A stretch of DNA of 64,000 nt from Gammaproteobacteria bacterium (lineage in GTDB: Bacteria; Pseudomonadota; Gammaproteobacteria; Pseudomonadales; Pseudohongiellaceae), in NCBI GenBank assembly GCA_030654835.1, contig JAURWS010000055.1:1-64000 (forward strand), written 5' to 3'. Below the pieces are notes generated by a model, which was not told the DNA's origin, ran no database searches, and worked only from the letters and a program-made list of their open reading frames with translations. Position numbers and translations under genes: made by a program. Below, one piece after another: positions 18,330 to 29,525 of the stretch. Position 1 is the stretch's first letter; each line of letters begins with the position of its first letter.

Positions 18330-18335
18330 TATAAT
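18330..18335 (+). promoter_or_regulatory. Putative -10 box upstream of ndk
   Basis: A perfect TATAAT lies 42 bases before the ndk start. No convincing -35 is seen 16-18 bases upstream, so strength is uncertain. Confidence 0.35.
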
Positions 18336-18377
18336 GCCCGGTTTTCTGAACTTGTAACCGGTTATGGAGTTATTTGC

Positions 18378-18806
18378 ATGGCAATTGAACGTACTTTATC
18401 CATCATCAAACCCGATGCAGTCGCCAAAAATGTGATCGGCGAGATCTACACCCGCTTCGAAAAAGCAGGTCTGAGCATTGTTGCGGCCAAGATGCAGCGT
18501 CTGACAGACGAGACCGCTGGTGGCTTTTACGCTGAGCACCGCGAGCGTGGTTTCTTCCCGGACCTGATCGCATTCATGACCTCAGGCCCTGTGATTATTC
18601 AGGTTCTGGAGGGCGAGAATGCAGTCGCTCTGCACCGCGATCTGATGGGTGCCACCAACCCTGCGCAGGCAGCGCCAGGAACCATTCGTGCTGACTTCGC
18701 CAAGTCCATTGACGCCAATGCCGTTCACGGCTCTGACTCAGCGGCTTCTGCAGCGCGCGAAATTGCCTACTTTTTCAGTCCCGCCGAGATCTGTGCCCGC
18801 GGTTAA
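18378..18806 (+). CDS. ndk: Nucleoside diphosphate kinase
   Basis: Phosphorylates NDPs to NTPs through a phosphohistidine. 142 aa with the active-site His117 in NAVHGSDS, and conserved [22 protein letters not shown] and [17 protein letters not shown] 18378 follows TATGGAGTTATTTGC. Directly followed by rlmN as in many gammaproteobacteria. Confidence 0.97.
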   Translation: MAIERTLSIIKPDAVAKNVIGEIYTRFEKAGLSIVAAKMQRLTDETAGGFYAEHRERGFFPDLIAFMTSGPVIIQVLEGENAVALHRDLMGATNPAQAAPGTIRADFAKSIDANAVHGSDSAASAAREIAYFFSPAEICARG

Positions 18807-18868
18807 TGCCGCGTCCTCAGTAAAGGGAATCAGTGACGGTTTTCAGTGAGAACAGAAGAGAGCCTGTG

Positions 18869-20143
18869 ATGACGACGCGCGAAGCGAAAATCAACCTGAT
18901 GGGATTGAGCCTGTCCAGGATGCAGGCTTTTTTTCTTGAGTTGGGAGAAAAACCGTTTCGCGCGAGTCAAACCCTGAAGTGGATTCACCAGCGCGGTGTC
19001 ACAGACATCGATGCGATGACGGATATCAGCAAGCCTCTGCGCGAAAAAATGAAATCGGTGGCAGAGATTCGCCTGCCGCAGATCACTCAGGAATACCGTT
19101 CTGCAGACGGCAGCTGCAAGTGGATTGTCCAGGTGGAGAGTGGCAGCAGCGTCGAGATGGTGTTCATACCCGAGGCTGGTCGCGGTACCCTGTGTATTTC
19201 TTCGCAGGCTGGTTGCAGTCTGGATTGCAGTTTCTGCGCAACGGGCAAGCAAGGGTTCAACAGCAATCTGACAGTGGCCGAGATCATCGGGCAACTGTGG
19301 TGGGCGAATCAGAAGCTCGCGGGTTTTGGCGTAAAGCCAGCCCAGGAATGGAGCGAAGATGGCAAGCCAGCGCAGAATCCCCGCCCGGTGAGCAACGTGG
19401 TCATGATGGGCATGGGCGAGCCGCTGCTGAATTTCGAAAACGTCATGGATGCGCTGAGTCTGATGATGGAGGATCAGGCCTATGGCCTGTCCAAGCGCCG
19501 CGTCACGATCAGTACCTCCGGCGTGGTACCAGCCATAGATCGCTTGAAAGACTATACGGATGCATCGCTGGCGGTGTCGCTGCATGCGCCCAACGATGAG
19601 TTGCGCAATGAGTTGGTGCCTATCAACAGGAAGTACCCGATCAAGGAGCTGCTCCGCAGCGTGTCCGGTTACATGGATACTCTGAGCGACAGGCGCGTGC
19701 CAGTGATCGAATACACGCTGATTGCCGGAGTCAACGATCATCGCCAGCACGCGCGTGAACTGGCTGTGTTGCTGAAAGACTTTCCATGCAAGATCAACCT
19801 GATTCCGTTCAATCCGTTTGCGCTGTCCGATTATCGTCGCCCAAGCAGTTCTTCAATATCGAACTTCAGGCAGATACTGCATGAAGCGGGATACACGGTA
19901 ACGGTAAGAACAACGCGCGCCGATGATATTGGTGCTGCATGTGGTCAGCTGGTGGGCGAGGTTGGTGACAATACCCGTCGCAGTCAGCGCTACCGGGATG
20001 CCGCCGACGCGCAGAAAGACAACGAATCACAAAATAATCTTGAACAGAATAATGAAACTGCCGCCCAAGTCACGGGCAAACGCTTCAGCAGGGCAGATAA
20101 TCTGGCGGTAGCGATAGACAGACCACCCAGACCTTCGGTGTGA
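18869..20143 (+). CDS. rlmN: Dual-specificity 23S rRNA/tRNA adenine-C2 methyltransferase
   Basis: Radical-SAM enzyme methylating A2503 of 23S rRNA and A37 of some tRNAs. ATG 18869 ([10 protein letters not shown]) is preferred to the GTG at 18833 because AAGAGAG lies in front of it and the protein aligns from there. 4Fe-4S ligands Cys116, Cys120 and Cys123 are in [22 protein letters not shown] and a Cys in the GAACGQL motif near the end complete the mechanism. About 50 residues rich in N, Q and E follow that motif (from [12 protein letters not shown]), longer than the E. coli tail and probably disordered. Confidence 0.96.
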   Translation: MTTREAKINLMGLSLSRMQAFFLELGEKPFRASQTLKWIHQRGVTDIDAMTDISKPLREKMKSVAEIRLPQITQEYRSADGSCKWIVQVESGSSVEMVFIPEAGRGTLCISSQAGCSLDCSFCATGKQGFNSNLTVAEIIGQLWWANQKLAGFGVKPAQEWSEDGKPAQNPRPVSNVVMMGMGEPLLNFENVMDALSLMMEDQAYGLSKRRVTISTSGVVPAIDRLKDYTDASLAVSLHAPNDELRNELVPINRKYPIKELLRSVSGYMDTLSDRRVPVIEYTLIAGVNDHRQHARELAVLLKDFPCKINLIPFNPFALSDYRRPSSSSISNFRQILHEAGYTVTVRTTRADDIGAACGQLVGEVGDNTRRSQRYRDAADAQKDNESQNNLEQNNETAAQVTGKRFSRADNLAVAIDRPPRPSV

Positions 20144-20205
20144 CGGTTGCTCGCTGGCGCAGGGAACAGTGCAAGAATTTTCAAGAGATCGGCAAGAGGT
20201 CGGGC

Positions 20206-20991
20206 ATGAAATTAATCCGGTCAATAACCCTCTTTTCTTTGGTGTTGGCCGGACTGTTGTCTTGCGTCACCACGACGACGGGAGGCTTCAACACGGAGCC
20301 CTCTCAGGAGCGTGCCGAGCGCGATTTTGTGCAGTTGGCCATCGGTTACTTCGAGGCTGGCGACATGGCAGCCGCAAGACGCAACATCAACAATGCACTC
20401 GCCATTAATGATCGCAGTTCAGACGCCTACAATATGCTGGCGCTGGTGGCGCAGCGTGAGGGCGACATCGAGCTGGCCCGCGAGACCTTTGAGCGGGCGC
20501 TGAGTCTGGACAGTGGCAATTCACGCGCGCGCAACAATCTCGCCGCGTTGCTGTTCAGTCTGGAAGAATACGAGCAGTCCTACATGGAATTGGAGACTGT
20601 CGCCAACGACACGACCTATGAGTCGCGTGCGCTGGCGTTCGAGAATCTGGGCCTGAGTGCCTTGCGCACAGAGCGACCGGAACGCGCGGAGTACGCGTTC
20701 GAACGAGCTCTGCAATTGAACAGCAATCTGTACCGTTCCTCTCTGGAGCTGGCGCAGATCAAGTTCGACAGCGGAGAATTCGCGGAATCGATGAACTATT
20801 ACAATCAGTTCGTCACTTCCAGCGGTTTCTATAATGTTGTCCAGACTCCGCGCAGTCTGTGGCTGGGAATCCAGCTGGAACGCCGCTTCGACAATCAAGA
20901 GGGTGCCGCCGCCTACGCCGTGTTGCTGGAGGGGCTGTACAAAGACTCACCGCAGTATCAAGAATTGATGAACTCACAAAATGACAATTAA
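20206..20991 (+). CDS. pilW: TPR lipoprotein for type IV pilus biogenesis (PilW/PilF-like)
   Basis: 261 aa. ATG 20206 gives a lipoprotein signal (LVLAGLLSC, lipobox Cys20). Several tetratricopeptide units follow: DFVQLAIGYFEAGDMAAARRN, SDAYNMLALVAQREGDIELA, SRARNNLAALLFSLEEYEQS, AFENLGLSALRTERPERAEYA. PilF/PilW helps outer-membrane assembly of the PilQ secretin. Its place between rlmN and rodZ is the conserved position of this gene. It overlaps rodZ by 11 nt. Confidence 0.88.
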   Translation: MKLIRSITLFSLVLAGLLSCVTTTTGGFNTEPSQERAERDFVQLAIGYFEAGDMAAARRNINNALAINDRSSDAYNMLALVAQREGDIELARETFERALSLDSGNSRARNNLAALLFSLEEYEQSYMELETVANDTTYESRALAFENLGLSALRTERPERAEYAFERALQLNSNLYRSSLELAQIKFDSGEFAESMNYYNQFVTSSGFYNVVQTPRSLWLGIQLERRFDNQEGAAAYAVLLEGLYKDSPQYQELMNSQNDN

Positions 20992-22042
20992 CGAGAATGC
21001 TCAGGAATTGCGTCCGCCGGATGCGCAAACAGAAACCGGACCAGGAGAGCTGCTGAGCAGGAAGCGTGAGGCCATGGGCCTGACGCATCAGCAAGTGGCC
21101 GATGAACTGCACATCACGATGCATTACGTGCGGTCGCTTGAAGAAAATGCATTCGATAAATTGCCGGGCGATGTCTTCGTCCGTGGCTACATTCGCGCCT
21201 ATGCGGGGTTGTTGAAACTTGATCCGCAGGTGCTTATCAACGTATTCAACGAATTTGCAAATCAAAAGGGTGAGCAGTACGAAATCAGCGTCACCAAAGC
21301 CAAACGCCGCCGCGACAAAAACCTGCCTTGGATTGTTGTCTCTGGAGTTGCCTTCGTCGCCATTGCCATAGGTCTATGGTATTTCAACAGCAATGGCGTG
21401 CCCGCGCCGACGCCGACTCCCGGCGCGGCGACGGCAGGCCAGACCCAGCGCCCCGGTGCCGCAGCTACCTCAACCATAGAAAACGCCAATGCCAACGTCC
21501 GGTTCCCTGCCGCTGCGCCGGTCGCGCCAGGGACGGGTCGACTGCAGCAGATGCCGACCTCGATACCCGGCCAAGTGACTACACCAGCTCCGGCCCAGGC
21601 AGTTCCAGCCCAGCCCGCGCCGCAACAGTCTACCCCGCAACCGTCGATCCAGGTGCCAGCGGAACCAGCGTCATCTCCCTCGACTATTCCTTCACAGACT
21701 ACCCCTTCACAATCAGCCCCTTCGGGATTACCACAACAGCCGACACAGGGTGTGACTATCGATGATGTCGCGCACGTCATCAGTGTCGATGCCGGTGGCG
21801 AGGATGTTGTGCAGATCACATTTGGCGGCAACAGCCTGGTACAGGTGGATGATGGCAATGACACGCAGATATACGCTGACATGCAGGAAGCCGGAGATGT
21901 GGTGCTGATCAACGGTTCGGCCCCTTTTGATATTCTGCTGGGTGATGCATCGACCACCGAACTTCGGCTGAACGGCAGCAGAGTCGATTTCAGCTCAAGC
22001 ATTCGCATTGATAACTCGGCCCGACTCACCATCGGACTTTGA
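20981..22042 (+). CDS. rodZ: RodZ-like cell-shape protein
   Basis: 353 aa. An N-terminal HTH_25 domain (about 20-95: ELLSRKREAMGLTHQQVADEL, DVFVRGYIRAYAGLL) normally contacts MreB. One membrane segment (about 112-130, LPWIVVSGVAFVAIAIGLWYF) is followed by a long P/Q/T/S-rich linker (about 140-245) and a periplasmic beta domain of the DUF4115 type (about 260-350). It links the MreB cytoskeleton to the elongation machinery. The linker is low-complexity and likely variable between strains. Confidence 0.88.
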   Translation: MTINENAQELRPPDAQTETGPGELLSRKREAMGLTHQQVADELHITMHYVRSLEENAFDKLPGDVFVRGYIRAYAGLLKLDPQVLINVFNEFANQKGEQYEISVTKAKRRRDKNLPWIVVSGVAFVAIAIGLWYFNSNGVPAPTPTPGAATAGQTQRPGAAATSTIENANANVRFPAAAPVAPGTGRLQQMPTSIPGQVTTPAPAQAVPAQPAPQQSTPQPSIQVPAEPASSPSTIPSQTTPSQSAPSGLPQQPTQGVTIDDVAHVISVDAGGEDVVQITFGGNSLVQVDDGNDTQIYADMQEAGDVVLINGSAPFDILLGDASTTELRLNGSRVDFSSSIRIDNSARLTIGL

Positions 22043-22064
22043 TAGATCAGGACTTTGAAAGAAC

Positions 22065-23201
22065 ATGAGCACACACAACGTCATCCCGCGTCGTAAAACC
22101 CGCCAAATCATGGTCGGCAACGTCCCTGTTGGTGGCGATGCCCCTGTCTCCGTGCAGACAATGACCAACACCGAGACCTGTGATGTCGAGGCGACAGTTG
22201 CGCAGATCGACCGCATCGTGCGCGCCGGTGCCGACATCGTGCGTGTGTCCGTCCCCTCCATGGAAGCGGCGGATGCCTTCCGCGAAATCAGAAAGCGTGT
22301 GAGTGTGCCACTGGTAGCCGATATTCATTTTGACTACAAGATTGCACTGAAAGTCGCCGAATACGGTGTCGATTGCCTGCGCATCAATCCGGGCAACATT
22401 GGCAGCGAGAAGAAAATTCGTGCCGTGATCGACGCCGCGAAAGACAAAGGCATTCCGCTGCGTATCGGTGTGAATGCGGGGTCGCTCGGCAAGGTGCTGT
22501 TGCGCAAGTACGAAGAGCCTAACGCGGATGCCATGGTGGAGTCTGCGCTGACCCAGATCGACATTCTCGACAAACTCGACTTTCAGAATTTCAAAATCAG
22601 CCTCAAAGCCTCTGAAATTTTCATGACGCTGCAGGCTTATCGCAAGCTGGCCAGCCAGATCGACAACCCCCTGCACCTCGGCATTACCGAGGCGGGCGGT
22701 TTGCGCTCCGGCACCGTGAAATCCGCGATAGGGCTCGGCGCTCTGCTGATGGACGGCATCGGCGACACCATTCGCATTTCTCTGGCGGCCGATCCTGTCG
22801 AAGAAGTGAAGGTGGGATTTGACATCCTCAAGAGCCTCGGCATTCGCAGCAAGGGTGTGAATCTGGTGGCCTGCCCCAGCTGTTCGCGGCAGAATTTTGA
22901 TGTGATCAGCGTGGTGAATCAGCTCGAAGCACGACTCGAAGATATCATCACGCCGGTGGATGTGGCGGTGATCGGTTGCATCGTCAACGGACCGGGCGAG
23001 GCGAGGGTGGCCGAGATTGGCCTCACTGGCGCCAGCCCCAGCAATCTTGTGTATGTCGAGGGCAAGCCCCATCACAAGATCGACAATAACAAACTGGTGG
23101 ATGAGCTGGAGATCATGGTCAGAGAGCGTGTGGCGCAGAAACTGGCAGCCCAGCAGGCGCGGCTTGCGGCACGCCATCCGGACATCATCGCGACCGATTG
23201 A
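22065..23201 (+). CDS. ispG: 4-hydroxy-3-methylbut-2-enyl diphosphate synthase
   Basis: Penultimate enzyme of the MEP isoprenoid pathway. 378 aa (E. coli 372) with the TIM-barrel part ([40 protein letters not shown]) and the 4Fe-4S ligands in ACPSCSRQ and [12 protein letters not shown]. Conserved between rodZ and hisS. As a [4Fe-4S] protein it depends on whatever cluster-assembly system this organism uses. Confidence 0.96.
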   Translation: MSTHNVIPRRKTRQIMVGNVPVGGDAPVSVQTMTNTETCDVEATVAQIDRIVRAGADIVRVSVPSMEAADAFREIRKRVSVPLVADIHFDYKIALKVAEYGVDCLRINPGNIGSEKKIRAVIDAAKDKGIPLRIGVNAGSLGKVLLRKYEEPNADAMVESALTQIDILDKLDFQNFKISLKASEIFMTLQAYRKLASQIDNPLHLGITEAGGLRSGTVKSAIGLGALLMDGIGDTIRISLAADPVEEVKVGFDILKSLGIRSKGVNLVACPSCSRQNFDVISVVNQLEARLEDIITPVDVAVIGCIVNGPGEARVAEIGLTGASPSNLVYVEGKPHHKIDNNKLVDELEIMVRERVAQKLAAQQARLAARHPDIIATD

Positions 23202-23265
23202 TACCAGGGTTCAACCCCTCTAAGGCAAGACACCCGCGTCACTCAAGACTTCGATATAAAAAACT

Positions 23266-24606
23266 ATGAGCAAGATTCAGGCAATCAGGGGGATGAACGA
23301 CATCCTCCCCGGCGAGACGCCGGTATGGCAGTACCTGGAAAGCACAGTGCAGGGCGTGCTGCAGCGCTACGGTTACCGTGAGCTGCGCTTTCCCGTGCTG
23401 GAGCAGACTCAGCTGTTCAAACGCTCCATCGGCGAAGTCACCGACATCGTCGAGAAGGAGATGTACAGCTTCGATGACCGCAATGGCGAAAATCTCAGCC
23501 TGCGTCCCGAGGGTACGGCGGGCTGTGTGCGTGCGGCAGACGAACACGGTCTGCTTTACAACCAGCAGCAGCGGCTCTGGTACAAGGGCCCGATGTTTCG
23601 TTACGAGCGTCCGCAGAAGGGCCGTTACCGCCAGTTTCATCAGATTGGTGTCGAGACCTACGGCATGGCGGGGCCTGACATCGATGTGGAAGTCATTCTG
23701 CTCTCTGCCCGCATCTGGCGTGAACTGGGTCTGAGCAACCATGTGCGTCTGGAGATCAACAATATCGGGACGTCACAGGATCGCCGTGCCTACGGGCAGG
23801 CGCTGACCGACTACCTGAGCCAGCGCGAAGAGGCTCTGGACGACGACAGCAAGCGGCGTTTGCTCAGCAATCCACTGCGTATTCTCGACAGCAAGGTGCC
23901 CTCCACCCAGGCGTTGCTAACCAATGCCCCGTCCCTCGCCGAGTTTGTCAGCGAAGAGACCCGCGTTCACTTCTCCCGGCTCAAGGACTTGCTGACCCAG
24001 GCGGGCATCGCCTTCGTGGAGAACGCGCGTCTGGTACGCGGGCTGGATTACTACAACAACATGGTGTTCGAGTGGATCACTGATGCTTTGGGTGCGCAGG
24101 GCACCGTCTGCGCCGGTGGCCGTTATGACGGGCTGGTCGCGCAGCTCGGCGGGCGCGCGACGCCTGCCGTTGGCTTTGCCATGGGCGTGGAGCGTCTGGT
24201 GCTCTTGTTGCAGGAGGTCGGTGGTCTGCCGGCCGCATTGACCCAGACCGTCGATCTCTTCATTGCCGCCAGCGACGCGATGAGCGGTGCGGCGATGCAG
24301 CTGTCCGAGCGCTTGCGTGACGAGCTGCCTGCGCTGCGCATACAGTTGAATTGTGGCGGTGGAAAGATCAGCAACCAGCTCAAGAGGGCCTATAATAGCG
24401 GCGCCCGGCTGGCGCTGGTGCTGGAAGAGGTGCATGAACAAAGAGAGGGGCAAGGAGAGGGACAAGGAGACGGGCAGGAAGATGCAGCGGCCGCAGAGGG
24501 TCTGACTAGCGTGCGTCTGCGTCATCTCGATGAGCAGGCGAGCAGCACGGACATTGCGCTCGCTGATCTGGTGCCCACCCTGCGCAGCCTGATTCCCGGT
24601 GCTTGA
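23266..24606 (+). CDS. hisS: Histidyl-tRNA synthetase
   Basis: Class II synthetase charging tRNA-His, 446 aa. Motif 2 is around [19 protein letters not shown]. Histidine-binding motifs are [15 protein letters not shown] and [10 protein letters not shown], with motif 3 in [13 protein letters not shown]. The C-terminal anticodon-binding domain carries an insertion of about 20 low-complexity residues ([19 protein letters not shown], from about 24450 to 24500) encoded by an imperfect purine repeat. It falls in a loop and probably does not disturb function. Confidence 0.96.
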   Translation: MSKIQAIRGMNDILPGETPVWQYLESTVQGVLQRYGYRELRFPVLEQTQLFKRSIGEVTDIVEKEMYSFDDRNGENLSLRPEGTAGCVRAADEHGLLYNQQQRLWYKGPMFRYERPQKGRYRQFHQIGVETYGMAGPDIDVEVILLSARIWRELGLSNHVRLEINNIGTSQDRRAYGQALTDYLSQREEALDDDSKRRLLSNPLRILDSKVPSTQALLTNAPSLAEFVSEETRVHFSRLKDLLTQAGIAFVENARLVRGLDYYNNMVFEWITDALGAQGTVCAGGRYDGLVAQLGGRATPAVGFAMGVERLVLLLQEVGGLPAALTQTVDLFIAASDAMSGAAMQLSERLRDELPALRIQLNCGGGKISNQLKRAYNSGARLALVLEEVHEQREGQGEGQGDGQEDAAAAEGLTSVRLRHLDEQASSTDIALADLVPTLRSLIPGA

Positions 24607-24757
24607 CAGCGCGGAGCCGCTAATTCAGGATGCCCTACCCCGCGCCACCACCGTGATGGTGAGACTGGTTCGCCAGTGCTGAAAGACATCGGATACGGAT
24701 TTGAAGTGCATCAAGCAATAAGAAAGCAAGACATTCAGACAGAGACAGGAGCTATTT

Positions 24758-25429
24758 GTGGCGTTTAGTACCGAAGAAGAAGAAACCCTTGATTCCATCA
24801 AACGCTGGTGGAATGAGAGCGGCAAATCCCTCCTGATTGGCGTTGTCGTCTTCGCCGTGGGTTATCTGGGTTGGACGCAGTGGCAGCGCATGCAGGTAGC
24901 TGAACTGGGCGCCGCGTCCGATCTCTACGAGCAGATCGGCATGACCGTCGTCGTGACTCCCGGGCAGACCCTGACCGAAGAGGCTCGGGCTACCGCCATG
25001 GGGCTGACACAACAGCTGAAGACCGATTATCCAGACTCCGTCTACGCCTTGTATGGCGCCATGTTTGGTGCCCGTCTGGCAGTGGAAGCGAACGATCTGA
25101 ACACGGCGGAAACCGAATTGCAGTGGCTGCTGGATAACGCCAAAACGGGATTCATGGGAGCGACCGACGAGTCGTTGATCATTACCGCCAAGCTGCGTAT
25201 GGCGCGGGTGATTCTCTCCAAGGGTGAGGGTCAGCGTGCGTTGGATGTATTGGCGAGCGTGACAGAGCCGGGCAGCTTCGAGGCTCAGGTGGCCGAGGTG
25301 CGTGGCGATGCCTATGTGAACCTGGGGATGCCCGTGGAAGCAGAAGCGTCGTACCAAGCTGCCGTGGCGGCAGGTTCAACCAGCCAGACGCTGCAGATGA
25401 AACTTGAAGACGTGACCGTCGGCAGTTAA
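24758..25429 (+). CDS. yfgM: YfgM-like ancillary SecYEG translocon / chaperone protein
   Basis: 223 aa from GTG 24758, which has AGGAG seven bases upstream. A short cytosolic N-terminus (AFSTEEEETLDSIKRWWNESG) matches the family. One membrane segment (about 24-42) and a periplasmic TPR-like domain follow. In E. coli YfgM associates with SecYEG and PpiD and hands over exported proteins. Conserved position between hisS and bamB. Confidence 0.9.
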   Translation: MAFSTEEEETLDSIKRWWNESGKSLLIGVVVFAVGYLGWTQWQRMQVAELGAASDLYEQIGMTVVVTPGQTLTEEARATAMGLTQQLKTDYPDSVYALYGAMFGARLAVEANDLNTAETELQWLLDNAKTGFMGATDESLIITAKLRMARVILSKGEGQRALDVLASVTEPGSFEAQVAEVRGDAYVNLGMPVEAEASYQAAVAAGSTSQTLQMKLEDVTVGS

Positions 25430-25440
25430 GGAATACAGGA

Positions 25441-26676
25441 ATGAAGACAGCAGTAGCAGCACTTCCTCTGCGTGGCAATCGCAGCGCGACGTCGACCCAT
25501 GGCCGCAGCAAGACGCTGGCACGGGTGGCGTTCGCTGCTCTGCTGTTGTTGTCTCAAAGTGCCTGCAGCGTGTTCCAGCCCGTCGCCGATCTGTTTGGCG
25601 ACGACGATGTCGAGGGGCCAGCCGAGCTGCAGGATTTCGATCAGGAGCTGCGTCTGAACAGGCTGTGGAGCGTGGGTGTCGGGGACGGCCAAGGCCGTTA
25701 CTACAACCAGCTGACTCCGGCCATCGATCGTGAGTTCATCTTTGCTGCCAGTGCCGACGGGACTGTGACAGCCATCAATCGCGCCGACGGCGATGTGCTC
25801 TGGCGCAATCGCACGGACGAGTCCATTTCCGGTGGTGTAGGCGCCGCTTTTGGCATGGTGCTGTTCGGCACCCGCGAGGCCGAGGTATTTGCGCTGGACC
25901 AGATCTCCGGGCGCGTGCTGTGGAGTGCGCCGGTCACCAGTGAGGTGTTGTCCGCACCGCAGACCAATGGCGAAGTCGTCGTCGTGCAGACGGTGGACGG
26001 CAAGCTTATCGGCCTCGAAGCTGCCACTGGCACGCAGCGCTGGATCTATGAAACCACCATTCCCGCACTGACCCTGCGTGGCAGCAGCAAGCCGGTGATG
26101 GCGGGCGACAGGGTTCTGGCAGGGTTCGCCAGTGGCATGATTGCCGCTGTGAATGCCGAGAACGGTTTTCTCCTCTGGGAAGAGCGAGTGGCCATTCCCC
26201 AGGGGCGTTACGATATCGAGCGCGTCATCGACGTGGACGGCGACCTGATGCTGTCGGGTAACACGGTGTATGCCTCCAGCTATCAAGGCAATCTGATGGG
26301 TCTGGACATTGCGACAGGCCGCATCGTGTGGGGCATCGAAGCCTCCAGCTATCACGGTCTGGCACAGGGTTTCGGCAATATTTATTACAGCAATGACAAG
26401 AGCCACCTGATTGCTCTGCGCAACAATTCGGATCAGGTGGTATGGGAAAATGATGATCTGCGGCTGCGCAGCATCACGGGCCCGGCCGCGCTGGGCAACT
26501 ACGTGGCAGTCGCCGATTTCGAGGGCTATCTGCATCTGCTCTCCCAGATCGATGGCCACTTCGTCAGTCGTATACGGGTAGATGGCGATGGGGTTCGCGC
26601 CAGCCTGGTGACCGACAGCAACACCATTTACGTATTCGGCAACAGCGGCAGGCTCACCGCCTATTCCATCCGCTAA
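25441..26676 (+). CDS. bamB: Outer-membrane assembly lipoprotein BamB
   Basis: 411 aa. A long N-terminus leads to a lipobox (LSQSACSVF, Cys about 42). Eight PQQ-like repeats of a beta-propeller follow ([71 protein letters not shown]). BamB assists BamA in barrel insertion. ATG 25441 comes 11 bases after yfgM and has AGGAAT ahead, so the two are co-transcribed. Confidence 0.95.
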   Translation: MKTAVAALPLRGNRSATSTHGRSKTLARVAFAALLLLSQSACSVFQPVADLFGDDDVEGPAELQDFDQELRLNRLWSVGVGDGQGRYYNQLTPAIDREFIFAASADGTVTAINRADGDVLWRNRTDESISGGVGAAFGMVLFGTREAEVFALDQISGRVLWSAPVTSEVLSAPQTNGEVVVVQTVDGKLIGLEAATGTQRWIYETTIPALTLRGSSKPVMAGDRVLAGFASGMIAAVNAENGFLLWEERVAIPQGRYDIERVIDVDGDLMLSGNTVYASSYQGNLMGLDIATGRIVWGIEASSYHGLAQGFGNIYYSNDKSHLIALRNNSDQVVWENDDLRLRSITGPAALGNYVAVADFEGYLHLLSQIDGHFVSRIRVDGDGVRASLVTDSNTIYVFGNSGRLTAYSIR

Positions 26677-26741
26677 CGCCCCCCGCCGACACCCGACTCG
26701 GGTGCCGGCCGCACAGCACTTCATGGTTCAATGGTACTAAT

Positions 26742-28181
26742 ATGAGACCGGTTCTAGCCTTGGTTGGTCGTCCCAACGTCGGCAAATCCACACTATTCAA
26801 TCGTCTGACCCGCAGCCGCGACGCGCTCGTCGCCGACCTGCCCGGGCTGACCCGCGATCGCCAGTATGGCGAGGGCCGCATCGCCGATCGCCCCTTCATC
26901 GTCATTGACACCGGGGGTTTGTCCGGGGACGAGGAGGGCATCGATTTCGAGATGGCCTCCCAGTCTCTGCTTGCCATCGAAGAGGCCGACATTGTGCTGT
27001 TGATGGTGGATGGCCGTGCGGGACTGCACCCTGGCGATACCCGCATCGTCGAATACCTGCGCAAGCACGAGAAGAACACCTGCCTCGTCGTGAACAAGGT
27101 CGACGGCGTGGATGAGGACGTCGCCATGGGCGACTTCTTCGGTCTGGGCATCACCCGTATGTATCCCGTGACGGCTAGTCAGGGACGCGGCGTGCGCAAG
27201 CTGATCGACGACGTGCTGGCGAGCTTTCCCGAAGACGAAGAGCTGGAACCGGCACCGTTGCGGGGTATCAAGATCGCCATCTCCGGACGCCCCAATGTGG
27301 GCAAGTCCACGTTGGTCAACCGCATGCTCGGTGAAGATCGCGTCGTCGTTTACGACGAACCCGGCACGACCCGCGACAGCGTCTATATCCCCTTCGAGCG
27401 TCACGGCGAGCACTACACGCTGATCGACACCGCCGGTATCCGCCGCCGTGGCAAGACCACCGAGACCGTCGAGAAGTTCTCTGTGGTCAAGTCATTGCAG
27501 GCCATCGAGGATGCCAACGTGGTGATCCTCATCGTCGATGCACGCACCGGCATCGTGGAGCAGGACCTGCATCTGCTGGGCTATGTGCTGGATGCCGGTC
27601 GCGCTTTGGTGATCGCCATCAACAAGTGGGATGGTCTGGACATGGAGCAGAAGGACAAGGTGAAGTCCGACATCCGGCGCCGCTTTGCGTTCGTGGATTT
27701 CGCGCAGATTCACTTCATTTCGGCGCGTCATGGCACGGGTGTGGGTGACCTCTACGAATCGATTCATGCGGCCTTCAACGCCGCCCAGAAAACCCTGACT
27801 ACCAGTGTGCTGACGCAGGTACTGGAGGCCGCAGTGCATGAACACGCGCCGCCGGTCGTCGATGGTCGCCGTATCAAGCTGCGCTATGCTCACGCCGGTG
27901 GGCACAATCCGCCGATCATCGTGATTCACGGCAAGCAGACCGACAAGATTCCTGAGAGCTACAGTCGCTATCTGGAGAAGACCTTCCGCCATATCCTGAA
28001 ACTGGAAGGTACGCCCGTGCGTATCCAATATCGCAGCGACGACAATCCTTACATTCGCGCCGAGCAGGATATGACCTATCAGCAGGTGGCACAGAAGCGT
28101 CGCATCAAGAAGAATCGCAAGGCGCCGCGCAATGGCCCGGCTCCCGCCGTCAAGGGACGACGTGGCAAGGAAAAGCACTGA
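26742..28181 (+). CDS. der: Ribosome-assembly GTPase Der (EngA)
   Basis: 479 aa with two tandem GTPase domains, each with a [10 protein letters not shown]-loop (about residues 8 and 183), DTGG/DTAG switch motifs and NKVD/NKWD specificity motifs. A C-terminal KH-like domain ends in a basic tail ([11 protein letters not shown]). Needed for 50S maturation. Last gene of the conserved iscR-der run. Confidence 0.97.
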   Translation: MRPVLALVGRPNVGKSTLFNRLTRSRDALVADLPGLTRDRQYGEGRIADRPFIVIDTGGLSGDEEGIDFEMASQSLLAIEEADIVLLMVDGRAGLHPGDTRIVEYLRKHEKNTCLVVNKVDGVDEDVAMGDFFGLGITRMYPVTASQGRGVRKLIDDVLASFPEDEELEPAPLRGIKIAISGRPNVGKSTLVNRMLGEDRVVVYDEPGTTRDSVYIPFERHGEHYTLIDTAGIRRRGKTTETVEKFSVVKSLQAIEDANVVILIVDARTGIVEQDLHLLGYVLDAGRALVIAINKWDGLDMEQKDKVKSDIRRRFAFVDFAQIHFISARHGTGVGDLYESIHAAFNAAQKTLTTSVLTQVLEAAVHEHAPPVVDGRRIKLRYAHAGGHNPPIIVIHGKQTDKIPESYSRYLEKTFRHILKLEGTPVRIQYRSDDNPYIRAEQDMTYQQVAQKRRIKKNRKAPRNGPAPAVKGRRGKEKH

Positions 28182-28229
28182 GAGGCAGGATCTGGAGCAA
28201 CACAGACGCTAGCGAGGAGGAACTGAGAC

Positions 28230-29525
28230 ATGAGTCGAGTAGGAAACAGTCGCCAGAGGGTGTTCGCGGTGCTGGTGTTCTGCTGTCTCGCGCTCTCGTC
28301 AATGCCCGCCCTCGCGGCTGAGTCCGCTCTGCACGAGCCTTCCGGTCAGGAGGCATGGATTCCCCCCGCTGGTACCACCTTCACCGAATATGTCAGCCGC
28401 AACGAAGAGCGCATCCGCGCGGTACTGACGCAGTCCTACGCCCTCAATCCCGAACCCTTCGGCCCCGGCTACCCGCTGGAGCGTGTGCTGCAGATGCGCG
28501 CACCCTATGAACTGCTGCCCGATCCGCAGCGCTGTGGTCAAAGTGCCGGGCAGCCCGGCGCGGGCATGGGTTTCCTGCTGATCCACGGCCTCACCGATTC
28601 CCCCTACCTGCTGCGCGGCATGTCGGCCTCGCTTGCCGAGCGCTATCCCTGTGCCAGCGTGCGCGGACTGCTGTTGCCGGGCCATGGCACGCAGCCGGGC
28701 GATAGCCTGGGCATGCGCCACGAAGACTGGTTGCGAGTCACCGAGTTCGGGGTAGAGAGTTTCCGGGGGCAGGTAGAGGCGCTCTACATGGTGGGCTTTT
28801 CGACCGGCACCTCGCTGTCTGTACGCTATGTCAATGCGCACCGCGACGACACGCTGGTGAAGGGCCTGATCATGTTGTCACCGGCGCTGGCCGCCCGCAG
28901 TAGTTCGGCGTTTCTGGCACCCTACCTGCGCTGGTTCAGCGACTGGCTGGGCGCCGAGGCCGAGCATGACGCAGCGCGCTACGAATCGTTTTCAGTCAAT
29001 GCGGGGGCGGAGTTTTACCTCCTCACCCGCGAGTTGACCCGTCCCGACTTCGCGCCCCTGCCGGTGCCAGTGTTCATGGCTGGCAGTGGCGACGACACTA
29101 CGGTGAACATCGAGGCGGCGCGCGAGTTCTTCTGCAACAAGACTCCGGTTGGTCCAAGCCGCATGCTCTGGTACAGCGCCATGGCCACCGGCAGTGATCC
29201 GGCTGCACTCTGTCCGGGGCTGCAGGTGGTGCCCGCCGAGGCACCCGGGCAGCGTGTCTACAGCCTCGCTCACACCAGTATTTCCGTGCCGCCGGAAGAT
29301 CCGCACTATGGGTTCGATGGCGCCTACAGCATCTGTCTGCACTATGGCGACGGCACCCCGAACTTCAACAGCTGTGTCAACGACGATGCACAGACCGTCT
29401 ACGGGGAGCGCAACCTGGGCAGCGAGGGACGCTACGAGGGCAAGCTGATCCGCCGTGGTTCCTTCAACCCGCACTATGCCCCGATGTTCGAAGCGATCGT
29501 GTGCTTCATTGACGGCGATTGCTGA
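28230..29525 (+). CDS. Exported alpha/beta hydrolase
   Basis: 431 aa. ATG 28230 with GAGGAGG upstream. Signal peptide about residues 9-30 (VFAVLVFCCLALSSMPALAA). The oxyanion region is LLIHGLTDSPYLLRGM and the nucleophile elbow GFSTG. A candidate acid is in GSGDDTTV and a candidate His in LAHTSI. Eight Cys residues in the mature part would suit an oxidising periplasm. Resembles serine aminopeptidase/lysophospholipase-like hydrolases; substrate unknown. Its stop overlaps the ATG of the next gene (TGATG), so they are coupled. Confidence 0.75.
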   Translation: MSRVGNSRQRVFAVLVFCCLALSSMPALAAESALHEPSGQEAWIPPAGTTFTEYVSRNEERIRAVLTQSYALNPEPFGPGYPLERVLQMRAPYELLPDPQRCGQSAGQPGAGMGFLLIHGLTDSPYLLRGMSASLAERYPCASVRGLLLPGHGTQPGDSLGMRHEDWLRVTEFGVESFRGQVEALYMVGFSTGTSLSVRYVNAHRDDTLVKGLIMLSPALAARSSSAFLAPYLRWFSDWLGAEAEHDAARYESFSVNAGAEFYLLTRELTRPDFAPLPVPVFMAGSGDDTTVNIEAAREFFCNKTPVGPSRMLWYSAMATGSDPAALCPGLQVVPAEAPGQRVYSLAHTSISVPPEDPHYGFDGAYSICLHYGDGTPNFNSCVNDDAQTVYGERNLGSEGRYEGKLIRRGSFNPHYAPMFEAIVCFIDGDC

